Shown here piece after piece: positions 1 through 5,906 of a stretch of DNA of 5,906 nt. The first letter of the stretch is position 1, and each line of letters starts with the position of its first letter. This DNA comes from Rhodanobacteraceae bacterium (GTDB lineage: Bacteria > Pseudomonadota > Gammaproteobacteria > Xanthomonadales > Rhodanobacteraceae): positions 1 to 5,906 of the forward strand of contig JAAXIA010000069.1 in assembly GCA_012270595.1 (NCBI GenBank). Direction: 5' to 3'. A model generated the notes under the pieces. It saw nothing but the letters and a program-made list of their open reading frames with translations, was not told the DNA's origin and made no database searches. Made by a program: the position numbers and the translations under genes.

Positions 1-510
1 GCCTTGACCCGTATCTTAAAACCCATCGGTCTGGCCTTGCCGTTGCTATCGCGTTTTGAGTGCGACACGTGCGTCACGCGCATGGATGCCAATGCCTTTG
101 TGGAGTCAGGCACGCAGGGGCATTTTGATTTAGCCTATATCGATCCACCCTACAACCAGCACCCCTACGGTTCTAACTATTTCATGCTGAACCTGTTATG
201 CGCGAACCAACGACCCACGCGCATGAGCAGAGTATCGGGTATCCCGTCCGACTGGAACCGTTCGCGTTATAACCAGCGCCACGAAGCAGAGGCAGCCTTG
301 ATGCATGTGGTGGAACACTGTGATGCGGATTTTTTGCTGATTTCCTACAACTCGGAAGGTTTTGTGCCGCATGAGCGTTTTCTTGCTGCACTGAAGGCGC
401 ACGGCAGGCCGAGCGTTTTGGAAACCCGCTATAACACTTTTCGTGCCAGTCGGAACCTGCGCGCGCGGGCGCTGCATGTCAGTGAGTTTCTCTACTTGCT
501 GGAGCGTTAG
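1..510 (+). CDS. D12-class N6-adenine DNA methyltransferase, C-terminal part (5' truncated by window)
   Basis: The reading frame is open from the first base, so the true start and the S-adenosylmethionine-binding motif I lie upstream. About 170 codons remain. The catalytic motif IV DPPY is at 142-153 (residues 47-50, counting the TTG at 4 as residue 1), inside a segment reading YIDPPYNQHPYGSNY. A later ISYNSEG segment (residues 113-119) and a C-terminal YNTFRASRN...SEFLYLLER block (from residue 143) are typical of the MethyltransfD12 / COG3392 adenine methylases. DPPY is followed by about 120 residues to the C terminus with no FxGxG motif after it, which fits the alpha arrangement (motif I before motif IV) and not the beta one. 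The enzyme would transfer a methyl group to adenine N6 in the site cut by the endonuclease directly downstream. The family call is firm; the pairing is inferred from adjacency, and target and full length cannot be read here. Confidence 0.88.
   Translation, partial: ALTRILKPIGLALPLLSRFECDTCVTRMDANAFVESGTQGHFDLAYIDPPYNQHPYGSNYFMLNLLCANQRPTRMSRVSGIPSDWNRSRYNQRHEAEAALMHVVEHCDADFLLISYNSEGFVPHERFLAALKAHGRPSVLETRYNTFRASRNLRARALHVSEFLYLLER
501..504 (+). promoter_or_regulatory. Ribosome binding site of the endonuclease gene, inside the methyltransferase gene
   Basis: GGAG lies seven bases before the GTG at 512. It supports the GTG start over the upstream in-frame ATG at 443, which would make the endonuclease share 68 bases of methyltransferase coding sequence in another frame. 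It sits in the last codons of the methyltransferase, so the two genes are probably translationally coupled. Confidence 0.65.
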
Positions 511-511
511 T

Positions 512-1216
512 GTGTCAGACAAGCATCGTTTGCGTAAGCAGCGTGCCGGCACGGTTATCAACTTGACTTCCAGACAGCAGGAAAAGGTGCTCATAAAAGC
601 GCTGGTGCGGGTATGCGAGGCGCTTGAGGAACAGTTTCCCAAGATACGCCTGGTACATCGAACACAGTGGTTTTTACGTGATGTTGTTGAAACCTTGCAA
701 CACCAGTTTCCAGGCATGGATTTTCATTATTCTCATCAACAATCGTCCATGCGACCTGATGGTGGAATTTTGAACATGGTACGCAGTGATGGCGCGGAGT
801 TGCCCATCCGGATTACTGAAAAGAAAAACCAGGGTACCAACCGCTTGCGTGTCAACGAAGGAAAAGCCGTTCAGGCCAAAGGGAACGCGATTGAACGGCT
901 GGGGAAAAACGTGATTGGATTTCGCACCGCGTTTCTATCCGAATCCATTTTCCCGTTCGTCTGTTTTGGCGATGGTTGCGATTTCGCTGATGGTTCCTCC
1001 ATTCTGGATCGAGTCGTGACCATTGCTATGTTCGGTCGACTTAACAAGGAATATTTGCACAATCAGTGTGAAAACCGGTTTCCCCGTGGTTCGTTTTATT
1101 TTCGTGAACCGGAATGGACGGAGCAGGAAATGTTTGAAATATGCGTTTCTATTGCGGAAAAAAGTGTGTATTACTACTACTCAAAGTACGGTAGAGACTC
1201 TTTTATCCATAGATAG
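512..1216 (+). CDS. EcoRI-family type II restriction endonuclease
   Basis: The product is 234 residues from the GTG at 512 (EcoRI has 277). From memory of EcoRI, several blocks align in order: SSMRPDGG (78-85) with SSIKPDGG; ITEKKNQG (101-108) with VAEAKHQG; AKGNAIERLGKN (122-133) with AAGNAIERSHKN; FLSESIFPFVCF (141-152) with FMLSESHFPYVLF; ILDR (164-167) with ILNR; MFEI (207-210); and GRDSF (227-231) with GRDLF. The metal-binding catalytic set D83, E103, K105 matches EcoRI D91, E111, K113 with identical spacing, so the enzyme looks active. The deficit lies mainly in two places matching the EcoRI DNA-embracing arms: about 8 residues fewer between the catalytic lysine and GNAIER, and about 17 fewer between GNAIER and ILDR. 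GNAIER reads the inner AATT in EcoRI and the related GNAxER does so in MunI, so an AATT-centred target is inferred. It should act as a homodimer on unmethylated DNA. The TAG stop (1214-1216) is intact and no frameshift is visible. Confidence 0.88.
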   Translation: MSDKHRLRKQRAGTVINLTSRQQEKVLIKALVRVCEALEEQFPKIRLVHRTQWFLRDVVETLQHQFPGMDFHYSHQQSSMRPDGGILNMVRSDGAELPIRITEKKNQGTNRLRVNEGKAVQAKGNAIERLGKNVIGFRTAFLSESIFPFVCFGDGCDFADGSSILDRVVTIAMFGRLNKEYLHNQCENRFPRGSFYFREPEWTEQEMFEICVSIAEKSVYYYYSKYGRDSFIHR

Positions 1217-1258
1217 AACAATGCGTTTCTGGTTTCGTGTGATACTGCTTTCGGCCAA

Positions 1259-1281
1259 GCGCTGGCGTATTAACGCAGCGC
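1259..1281. other. Stable hairpin downstream of the endonuclease gene
   Basis: GCGCTG (1259-1264) pairs with CAGCGC (1276-1281), and CGT (1266-1268) with ACG (1273-1275), leaving one bulged G and a four-base ATTA loop. It starts 43 bases after the endonuclease stop. No clear T run follows, so it is not a standard intrinsic terminator; it could stabilise the mRNA 3' end or be chance. Confidence 0.35.
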
Positions 1282-1391
1282 CTGACGCCGCCCGTTTCTC
1301 CAATGTTTAATCAATGCCACGTTGGCGCGACGCCATGGTCGACCGCTGGTGAAACGCTGGCGGGTTTGGGTCACGCCCCGGTGTGCGCTGG

Positions 1392-1421
1392 TTGACATAA
1401 AGAGGTGCTAGCGGCGATGAT
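1392..1421 (+). promoter_or_regulatory. Candidate sigma70-type promoter of the cyo operon
   Basis: A perfect -35 hexamer TTGACA (1392-1397) is followed after 18 bases by GATGAT (1416-1421), which matches the -10 consensus at four of six positions. Transcription would begin near 1428, giving an untranslated leader of about 140 bases before cyoA. It is the best promoter-like pair in the gap and would also exclude the in-frame GTG at 1405 as the cyoA start. This is pattern matching only. Confidence 0.4.
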
Positions 1422-1566
1422 AGGGGATATAAGGAATGGCGGCAGTCTTGTGATGCGGCGATTCCTAAGGCTTTGCCTGGATCTGTTGTTCGTAAAGGGT
1501 GTTCCCGTGACGGATGTGGCCGGGACCCAGTACAGTGTAGGTGCCAACTTGTCGATCAAAGCGCAT

Positions 1567-2550
1567 ATGCCTATGACTATGAAATATTTCCGCGGTTTTT
1601 TGTGGTCGTCGCTGGCTTTGCTTGGCGGTTGCCACGCCTTGTTGCTGAATCCACCCGGTGATGTGGCGCGCCAGCAGAGTGACACCATGATCATCTCTAC
1701 CGGCATCATTGCGTTGATTATCGTCCCGGTGATGATTGCCATTGCCGTGGTTGCCTGGCGTTACCGTGCCTCGAACAGCAAGGTTCGTTACGAACCAGAC
1801 TGGGAAGAATCGCCACGGCTGGAGCTGGTGATATGGGCTCTACCCGTACTTATCATTCTTGCCGTCGGTGCCATCAGCTGGATTGGTACCCATAAGCTTG
1901 ATCCTTACCGGTCGCTTGATCGCATTGCGCCGGGCAAGCCGGTGACGGCGGCGACCAAAACGCTTGAAGTAGAAGTCGTCTCGTTGCGCTGGAAGTGGCT
2001 GTTCTTTTATCCACAATACGGTATCGCGACAGTTAACCAGATCGCCGCACCGATCAATGTGCCGATCCACTTCAAGCTGACCTCCGACCCGATGATGGAC
2101 TCGTTTTTCATCCCGGCCTTGGTCGGACAGGTGTACACCATGGCTGGCATGCAGACCATTCTAAACGGTGTGATGAGCAAGCCAGGGCGTTACAAAGGTT
2201 TTTCTTCCAACTATAGTGGTGCTGGTTTTACTGATATGCGTTTTACATTCGATGCCATGACTGCAGCCAACTTCAGGGGCTGGGTGGCAAAAGTGCGTGC
2301 CAGTGGCGGGAACCTTGATCGCAAAACCTACAACCGGTTGCGTCAGCCTCAGCGCCATGTGCCGGTCAAGTACTACGCGCACTTCCAGAGCGACTTGTAT
2401 CAGCGCATTCTTAATCTTTGTGTCAACCCTGGCCAGATGTGCATGAGTGATATGATGGCCGCCGATGCCGGCATGCACATGAAGGGCATGCATGGGATGC
2501 GTGGTCATGACCGACACATGCAGGCCAAACCGTCCATGATGACGCCTTAG
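1567..2550 (+). CDS. cyoA: Cytochrome bo3 quinol oxidase subunit II (lipoprotein)
   Basis: From the ATG at 1567 the product has 327 residues; ATGs at 1573 and 1579 are equally possible and none has a strong ribosome binding site. I chose this group because a short basic segment (K6, R9), a hydrophobic run and a lipobox ALLGGC put the lipidated cysteine at 22, as in E. coli CyoA. Two membrane segments follow (about 42-64 and 86-106), then a periplasmic cupredoxin domain with [21 protein letters not shown] (137-157) and TMAGMQT (191-197). The CuA ligands of cytochrome c oxidases are absent (the matching region reads [12 protein letters not shown], 215-226), as expected of a quinol oxidase. Residues 291-327 are rich in Met (11) and His (4), with C285 and C292 nearby. 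The subunit docks on CyoB at the periplasmic face. First gene of the operon; cyoB follows after 35 bases. Confidence 0.93.
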   Translation: MPMTMKYFRGFLWSSLALLGGCHALLLNPPGDVARQQSDTMIISTGIIALIIVPVMIAIAVVAWRYRASNSKVRYEPDWEESPRLELVIWALPVLIILAVGAISWIGTHKLDPYRSLDRIAPGKPVTAATKTLEVEVVSLRWKWLFFYPQYGIATVNQIAAPINVPIHFKLTSDPMMDSFFIPALVGQVYTMAGMQTILNGVMSKPGRYKGFSSNYSGAGFTDMRFTFDAMTAANFRGWVAKVRASGGNLDRKTYNRLRQPQRHVPVKYYAHFQSDLYQRILNLCVNPGQMCMSDMMAADAGMHMKGMHGMRGHDRHMQAKPSMMTP

Positions 2551-2585
2551 CAATTTTTGAAAGCTTCTTTTTAGAGAAACAGACC

Positions 2586-4589
2586 ATGACACAAGCCATG
2601 CCTCATCGTGCCGATATTTGGAATGTTCTGTTTGGACGACTCTCGCTTGATGCCTTGCCGTTCCTGAAGGCTGATACGGAAGGGCATATTCTCCTGGGCA
2701 CCTTGTTTGTAGTGCTTGTCGGTGCGCTTGGCGTTCTGGGCCTGATTACGAAAAAACGCTGGTGGGGTTACCTGTGGCGTGAGTGGTTTACCACAGTGGA
2801 CCACAAGAAGCTTGGCATCATGTATATGATTCTGGGTACGGTAATGCTGTTGCGCGGTTTTTCAGACGCCATCATGATGCGCTCGCAGCAAGCCATCGCC
2901 TTCGGCTCGAACATGGGTTACCTGCCACCGGCACATTACGACCAGGTGTTTTCGGCGCATGGCTCGATCATGATTTTTTTCGTGGCGATGCCCTATATGG
3001 TCGGTCTCATTAACTTTGTGATGCCGCTGCAAATTGGTGCCCGCGATGTAGCTTTCCCCTTTCTCAATAACTTAAGTTTCTGGTTTACCTTCTGGGGGGC
3101 CATGCTGTTTATGGTGTCGCTGTTCGTCGGCGAGTTTACCACGGCTGGCTGGCTTGGCTATCCACCCATTTCCGAATTGCAACCGGGCACAGGTACCGAC
3201 TACTACATCTGGGGCATTCAGCTCTCCGGTGTGGGGACCGTGCTTACTGGTATCAACTTTGTTGCTACCATTTTAAAGATGCGGGCACCAGGCATGACGC
3301 TGATGAAAATGCCGGTATTTACCTGGACGGCACTGTGTACCAGTGGCCTGATTATCGCGGCTTTCCCTGTGCTCACTGCCGTGCTTGGACTGCTCTCGCT
3401 GGATCGTTACCTGGGCATGCACTTCTTCACCAATGATTTTGGTGGCAACCTCATGATGTACATCAATCTTATCTGGGTGTGGGGACACCCCGAGGTGTAC
3501 ATATTGATGCTACCGATTTTCGGTGTGTACTCGGAGATTGTGCCGACCTTTTCGGGTAAGCCGTTGTTTGGTTATTCATCCATGGTCTACGCCACTGCGT
3601 CGATCATGATTCTGTCGTACATGGTGTGGTTGCACCACTTTTTTACCATGGGGTCGGGAGCTGATGTCAATTCCTTTTTCTCCCTCACCACCATGATTAT
3701 TTCCATCCCTACTGGAGTCAAGATCTTCAACTGGTTATTCACCATGTACCGTGGTCGGGTGCGCTTTACTGTGCCGATGCTGTGGACCATCGCCTTTCTG
3801 TTTACCTTCATTATTGGGGGCGTGACCGGTGTCATGCTGTCGGTCGCACCCGCCGACTTCCTGCTTCATAATAGTCTGTTTCTTGTCGCCCACTTTCATA
3901 ACGTGATTATTGGCGGCGTGGTGTTTGGCATCTTCGCGGCAGTGAACTACTGGTTTCCCAAGGCATTTGGCTTCAAGCTTGATGCGTTTTGGGGCAAGAT
4001 CAGTTTCTGGTGCTGGTTGGTGGGCTTCTGGGTCGCCTTTACCCCGCTCTACCTGATGGGCCTGATGGGGGTTACCCGACGCCTGAGTCATTTTGAAAAC
4101 CCGGCATTGCAGCCATATTTCATTGTAGCCGCAGTGGGGGCCTCCATTATTGCCATGGGCATTCTTAGCTTTATTATCCAGATTGTGATCAGCATCATGC
4201 GGCGTAAGGAATACGCCGTGGGTGGTGATCCATGGAATGCGCGCACACTGGAATGGTCCACCTCATCTCCGCCACCGGACTACAACTTTGCTTTCATCCC
4301 ACAGGTGCGCTCGCGGGATGCCTGGATGGATATGAAAAAACACGGCTATCAGCGACCGCTTGAGGGTTTTAACCCCATTCATATGCCGAAAAATACGGCG
4401 ACCGGTGTCATCGTCGGTATGCTGTCCTTTTTTCTTTGCTTCGGTCTGGTCTGGTATATATGGTGGCTCGCGGCGGTATCGTTTGTGGGCATGATTGTGG
4501 TGGCTATCGCGCATACGTTTAATTACCACCGTGCCTGGCATGTACCGGTCGATCAAATTCACGCTTTCGAGCAAAGCGGAAACTGGTAA
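2586..4589 (+). CDS. cyoB: Cytochrome bo3 quinol oxidase subunit I (catalytic, heme-copper)
   Basis: The 667-residue product (E. coli CyoB: 663) is a polytopic heme-copper oxidase that oxidises ubiquinol, reduces O2 to water and pumps protons. All key residues are present. Low-spin heme: H125 and H438. CuB: H301, H350, H351, with the HPEVY motif at 301-305 (Y305 being the cross-linked tyrosine). High-spin heme: H436 in AHFHN. Quinol site: R90, D94, H117, Q120, equivalent to E. coli R71, D75, H98, Q101. D-channel: D154 and E303. K-channel: K379. Hydrophobicity suggests around 15 membrane segments, including the extra N-terminal helix (about 35-54) and the C-terminal pair (about 607-650) typical of CyoB. 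The SSPPPDYNF segment and the IHMPKN segment near the C terminus also match. An AGAG-type weak ribosome binding site precedes the ATG. cyoC starts 26 bases after the stop. No residue is missing and the gene looks functional. Confidence 0.98.
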   Translation: MTQAMPHRADIWNVLFGRLSLDALPFLKADTEGHILLGTLFVVLVGALGVLGLITKKRWWGYLWREWFTTVDHKKLGIMYMILGTVMLLRGFSDAIMMRSQQAIAFGSNMGYLPPAHYDQVFSAHGSIMIFFVAMPYMVGLINFVMPLQIGARDVAFPFLNNLSFWFTFWGAMLFMVSLFVGEFTTAGWLGYPPISELQPGTGTDYYIWGIQLSGVGTVLTGINFVATILKMRAPGMTLMKMPVFTWTALCTSGLIIAAFPVLTAVLGLLSLDRYLGMHFFTNDFGGNLMMYINLIWVWGHPEVYILMLPIFGVYSEIVPTFSGKPLFGYSSMVYATASIMILSYMVWLHHFFTMGSGADVNSFFSLTTMIISIPTGVKIFNWLFTMYRGRVRFTVPMLWTIAFLFTFIIGGVTGVMLSVAPADFLLHNSLFLVAHFHNVIIGGVVFGIFAAVNYWFPKAFGFKLDAFWGKISFWCWLVGFWVAFTPLYLMGLMGVTRRLSHFENPALQPYFIVAAVGASIIAMGILSFIIQIVISIMRRKEYAVGGDPWNARTLEWSTSSPPPDYNFAFIPQVRSRDAWMDMKKHGYQRPLEGFNPIHMPKNTATGVIVGMLSFFLCFGLVWYIWWLAAVSFVGMIVVAIAHTFNYHRAWHVPVDQIHAFEQSGNW

Positions 4590-4615
4590 TACGAACTCCA
4601 AGGGATAACAAGCCT

Positions 4616-5245
4616 ATGAATTCGATAAGTGCCGGGGCTATCGGCAAAATAACTGTCCCCGCCTTCCTGTGTCACGAAGAGCCGCGTGCACACAACGGAA
4701 CCCTTCTTGGGTTCTGGCTCTACCTCATGAGCGACTGTTTTATTTTTGGTTCGCTGTTTGCTTGTTATGCGGTGCTCGGCTCCAGTGCAGCCGGTGGCCC
4801 CAGAGCCGCCGAGGTATTAAACCTTTCCGCGTTGGCAGTGAATACAGCCTTACTGTTGGTGTCCTCGGTGACTTTTGGTTTTGCGATGCTGGAAATGGCG
4901 CGGCATCGTAAGGGTGCCATGCTTTCCTGGCTGGCAGTTTCCGGGCTGCTTGCCGTCGGATTCGTGACGCTTGAGATCCATGAGTTTATCAACATGATTG
5001 CCGAAGGCGCAGCTCCCGGACGCAGTGCCTTCCTTTCTTCGTTCTTCGCCTTGGTCGGCACGCACGGTCTACACGTGTCATTTGGTATTTTGTGGCTTAT
5101 TGTGCTTATGGTGCAGCTCGCCAAGGTGGGGATAAACGAAGCCAACGTGCGTCGCCTCCGCTGCCTTAGCATGTTCTGGCACTTCCTCGATCTGGTATGG
5201 GTTGGTGTCTTCAGCTTTGTCTATCTGGTAGGAGTTTTGCAATGA
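4616..5245 (+). CDS. cyoC: Cytochrome bo3 quinol oxidase subunit III
   Basis: The 209-residue product (E. coli CyoC: 204) has a polar N terminus followed by the AHNGTLLGFWLYLMSDC block (25-41) of the subunit III family. Five membrane segments are visible, at about 29-50, 69-92, 100-121, 136-164 and 185-208. THGLHVSFG in the fourth helix and SMFWHFLDLVWVGVFSFVYL in the fifth are family hallmarks. The subunit binds CyoB and stabilises the complex; it has no redox centre. AAGGGA at 4600-4605 is a good ribosome binding site ten bases before the ATG. The TGA stop overlaps the cyoD start in an ATGA arrangement, indicating translational coupling. A GAATTC hexamer covers the start codon region (4618-4623). 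Confidence 0.96.
   Translation: MNSISAGAIGKITVPAFLCHEEPRAHNGTLLGFWLYLMSDCFIFGSLFACYAVLGSSAAGGPRAAEVLNLSALAVNTALLLVSSVTFGFAMLEMARHRKGAMLSWLAVSGLLAVGFVTLEIHEFINMIAEGAAPGRSAFLSSFFALVGTHGLHVSFGILWLIVLMVQLAKVGINEANVRRLRCLSMFWHFLDLVWVGVFSFVYLVGVLQ
5231..5234 (+). promoter_or_regulatory. Ribosome binding site of cyoD, within cyoC
   Basis: GGAG lies seven bases before the ATG at 5242 and inside the last codons of cyoC. It decides the cyoD start in favour of 5242 over the in-frame candidate at 5197. Confidence 0.7.
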
Positions 5246-5631
5246 GCCATGTACCCGCATCCGGACGCGTTGCCCCGTCGGATCACGATGCTGATCAGCC
5301 CCCTGACGGTAGCCTGCGCAGCTATCTTACTGGTTTTGCGCTGGCAGCTATTCTGACCGTTATCCCGTTTTGGCTGGTTATGGGACATGTGCTGGAAAAC
5401 CACTGGTTGACGACATCCATTGTGCTGGGCTTGGCAGTGGTACAAATTGCGGTGCACGTCTTTTACTTTTTGCATCTCAATACACGCTCGGAAGGTGGCT
5501 GGAACATGATGGCGTTTCTTTTAACGGTTATTCTGGTGGTTATTTTGTTGATCGCATCGATTTGGGTCATGTACAACGAAAACGCCAATATGATGCCGAT
5601 GTCGCCGATATACCACACACAACACGGTTAG
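5242..5631 (+). CDS. cyoD: Cytochrome bo3 quinol oxidase subunit IV
   Basis: The 129-residue product (E. coli CyoD: 109) has three membrane segments, at about 28-48, 58-78 and 91-111. Family motifs include SYLTGFALAAILTVIPFWLVM (27-47), VVQIAVHVFYFLHLNT (66-81) and EGGWNMMAF (84-92), followed by SIWVMYNENANMM (106-118). I chose the ATG at 5242, not the upstream in-frame start at 5197, because MSH matches the E. coli N terminus, GGAG (5231-5234) is seven bases upstream, and the ATG overlaps the cyoC stop as ATGA. CyoD is a small subunit that assists assembly and CuB retention in E. coli. The extra length comes from a longer polar N terminus (about 24 residues before the conserved SLRSYLTGF) and a tail after NMM. 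Confidence 0.95.
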   Translation: MSHVPASGRVAPSDHDADQPPDGSLRSYLTGFALAAILTVIPFWLVMGHVLENHWLTTSIVLGLAVVQIAVHVFYFLHLNTRSEGGWNMMAFLLTVILVVILLIASIWVMYNENANMMPMSPIYHTQHG

Positions 5632-5655
5632 CCGTCGTGGCATGAATTTTTCTTT
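5613..5655 (+). terminator. Weak terminator-like hairpin over the cyoD stop
   Basis: ACGG (5624-5627) and CCGT (5632-5635) pair around a four-base TTAG loop that contains the stop codon. CCAC (5613-5616) can pair with GTGG (5637-5640) as an outer stem across an asymmetric internal loop. A T-rich stretch follows from 5647. The stem is short and imperfect, so this is at best a weak end for the cyo transcript. Confidence 0.25.
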
Positions 5656-5906
5656 ACTTTGTGTGCTGATGATTCCTTATACTGTCGTGCTTTAAGAGTA
5701 AAAAAGTCAGAGTCTTGTTAATGCAGGTGGCGGGGTCTTGGGCCGATATTTTACCGGCCAGTTCTGTTCTTGTCACACACGCTTTTTTTTTTTACTGAGC
5801 ACGTAGTTTGGACAGCTAAGGAATCCCTGATCAATGGATGTTCTGAGCAAGCTCACCCAAGCCAGCCATGCCTGCCGACTTCGATGATGGATTTCTCCGC
5901 TTCCAC
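5632..5906. other. Gene-free tail downstream of cyoD
   Basis: No gene is recognisable in these 275 bases. A TATACT hexamer (5678-5683) resembles a -10 box but lacks a good -35. A GGCCG/CGGCC hairpin (5741-5759) and an 11-base T run (5783-5793) follow. A frame opens at 5847 (ATG at 5868) and runs off the window end after about 20 codons, reading MPADFDDGFLRFH from the ATG; this is too short to identify. Heme O synthase (cyoE), which follows cyoD in E. coli, is not here. Confidence 0.55.
5741..5793 (+). terminator. Possible terminator: GC hairpin and 11-base T run
   Basis: GGCCG (5741-5745) pairs with CGGCC (5755-5759) around a nine-base AT-rich loop. An uninterrupted T run lies at 5783-5793, but 23 bases separate the stem from it, which is too far for a classical intrinsic terminator. 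It could act as a backup end for cyo transcription or end a short transcript starting near 5690. Confidence 0.25.

Larger units (their letters stand above)
1217..1566. other. Gene-free stretch between the restriction system and cyoA
   Basis: I see no convincing gene in these 350 bases on either strand. The frame of cyoA stays open back to a GTG at 1405, but that stretch looks unlike any CyoA N terminus and precedes the lipoprotein signal. The region contains a hairpin (1259-1281), four CGCTGG hexamers (1260, 1344, 1355, 1386), a candidate promoter (1392-1421) and a leader of about 140 bases before cyoA. It probably separates two transcription units. Confidence 0.6.

Noticed and set aside
443..511. 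Upstream ATG start for the endonuclease, giving 257 residues
   Set aside because: The added residues are methyltransferase coding sequence read in another frame, while GTG 512 has a well-placed GGAG and gives an N terminus free of the overlap.
1546..1559. FNR-like site upstream of cyoA (ATCAA half-site)
   Set aside because: Only the ATCAA half (1555-1559) fits; the opposite half does not match TTGAT at the required spacing.
1405..1566. 54-residue N-terminal extension of CyoA in the same frame
   Set aside because: It would precede the lipoprotein signal, which must be near the N terminus, and the candidate promoter overlaps the GTG at 1405.
3735..4091. Long minus-strand reading frame within cyoB, and similar ones opposite cyoA and cyoC
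   Set aside because: They are antisense to strongly conserved genes, have no recognisable domains and show compositions expected of shadow frames.
5197..5241. Earlier in-frame start for CyoD
   Set aside because: The codons lie within the last helix of CyoC in another frame, and the ATG at 5242 has both a ribosome binding site and a matching MSH N terminus.
5735..5752. Resemblance of GGGCCGATATTTT to the GAGCCGATATTT segment of 6S RNA
   Set aside because: The complementary 5' and 3' arms and central bubble of 6S RNA are not found around it, so the match looks accidental.

Overview
The window joins two unrelated modules, both on the + strand. Positions 1-1216 carry the end of a type II restriction-modification system: the C-terminal part of an N6-adenine DNA methyltransferase, cut by the window edge, followed one base after its stop codon by a complete EcoRI-family endonuclease. 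Positions 1567-5631 carry a cyoABCD operon for a cytochrome bo3-type quinol oxidase (subunits II, I, III and IV).

The host is most likely a proteobacterium. All four Cyo proteins align closely with the E. coli cytochrome bo3 subunits in order, motifs and length, and CyoA has a lipoprotein signal as in E. coli. Base composition is moderate (around 50% GC by eye). The sequence alone does not give a genus.

Layout: methyltransferase (1-510, partial); endonuclease (512-1216, GTG start with its ribosome binding site inside the methyltransferase gene); a gene-free stretch (1217-1566) with a hairpin, repeated CGCTGG hexamers and a candidate sigma70-type promoter; cyoA (1567-2550); cyoB (2586-4589); cyoC (4616-5245); cyoD (5242-5631, overlapping cyoC by ATGA); and a gene-free tail (5632-5906) with two weak terminator-like structures, an 11-base T run and an isolated -10-like hexamer. 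No cyoE (heme O synthase) follows cyoD within the window.

In the restriction module, the methyltransferase would protect host sites and the endonuclease would cut unmodified DNA. The endonuclease keeps the EcoRI catalytic residues and the GNAIER recognition segment, but it is about 40 residues shorter than EcoRI and differs at positions aligned with outer-base contacts, so its exact target is open. In the respiratory module, CyoB holds the hemes, CuB and proton channels, CyoA docks on the periplasmic side without a CuA centre, and CyoC and CyoD complete the membrane complex that oxidises ubiquinol, reduces oxygen to water and pumps protons. The most interesting part of the window is the EcoRI-like enzyme paired with a D12-type methyltransferase.
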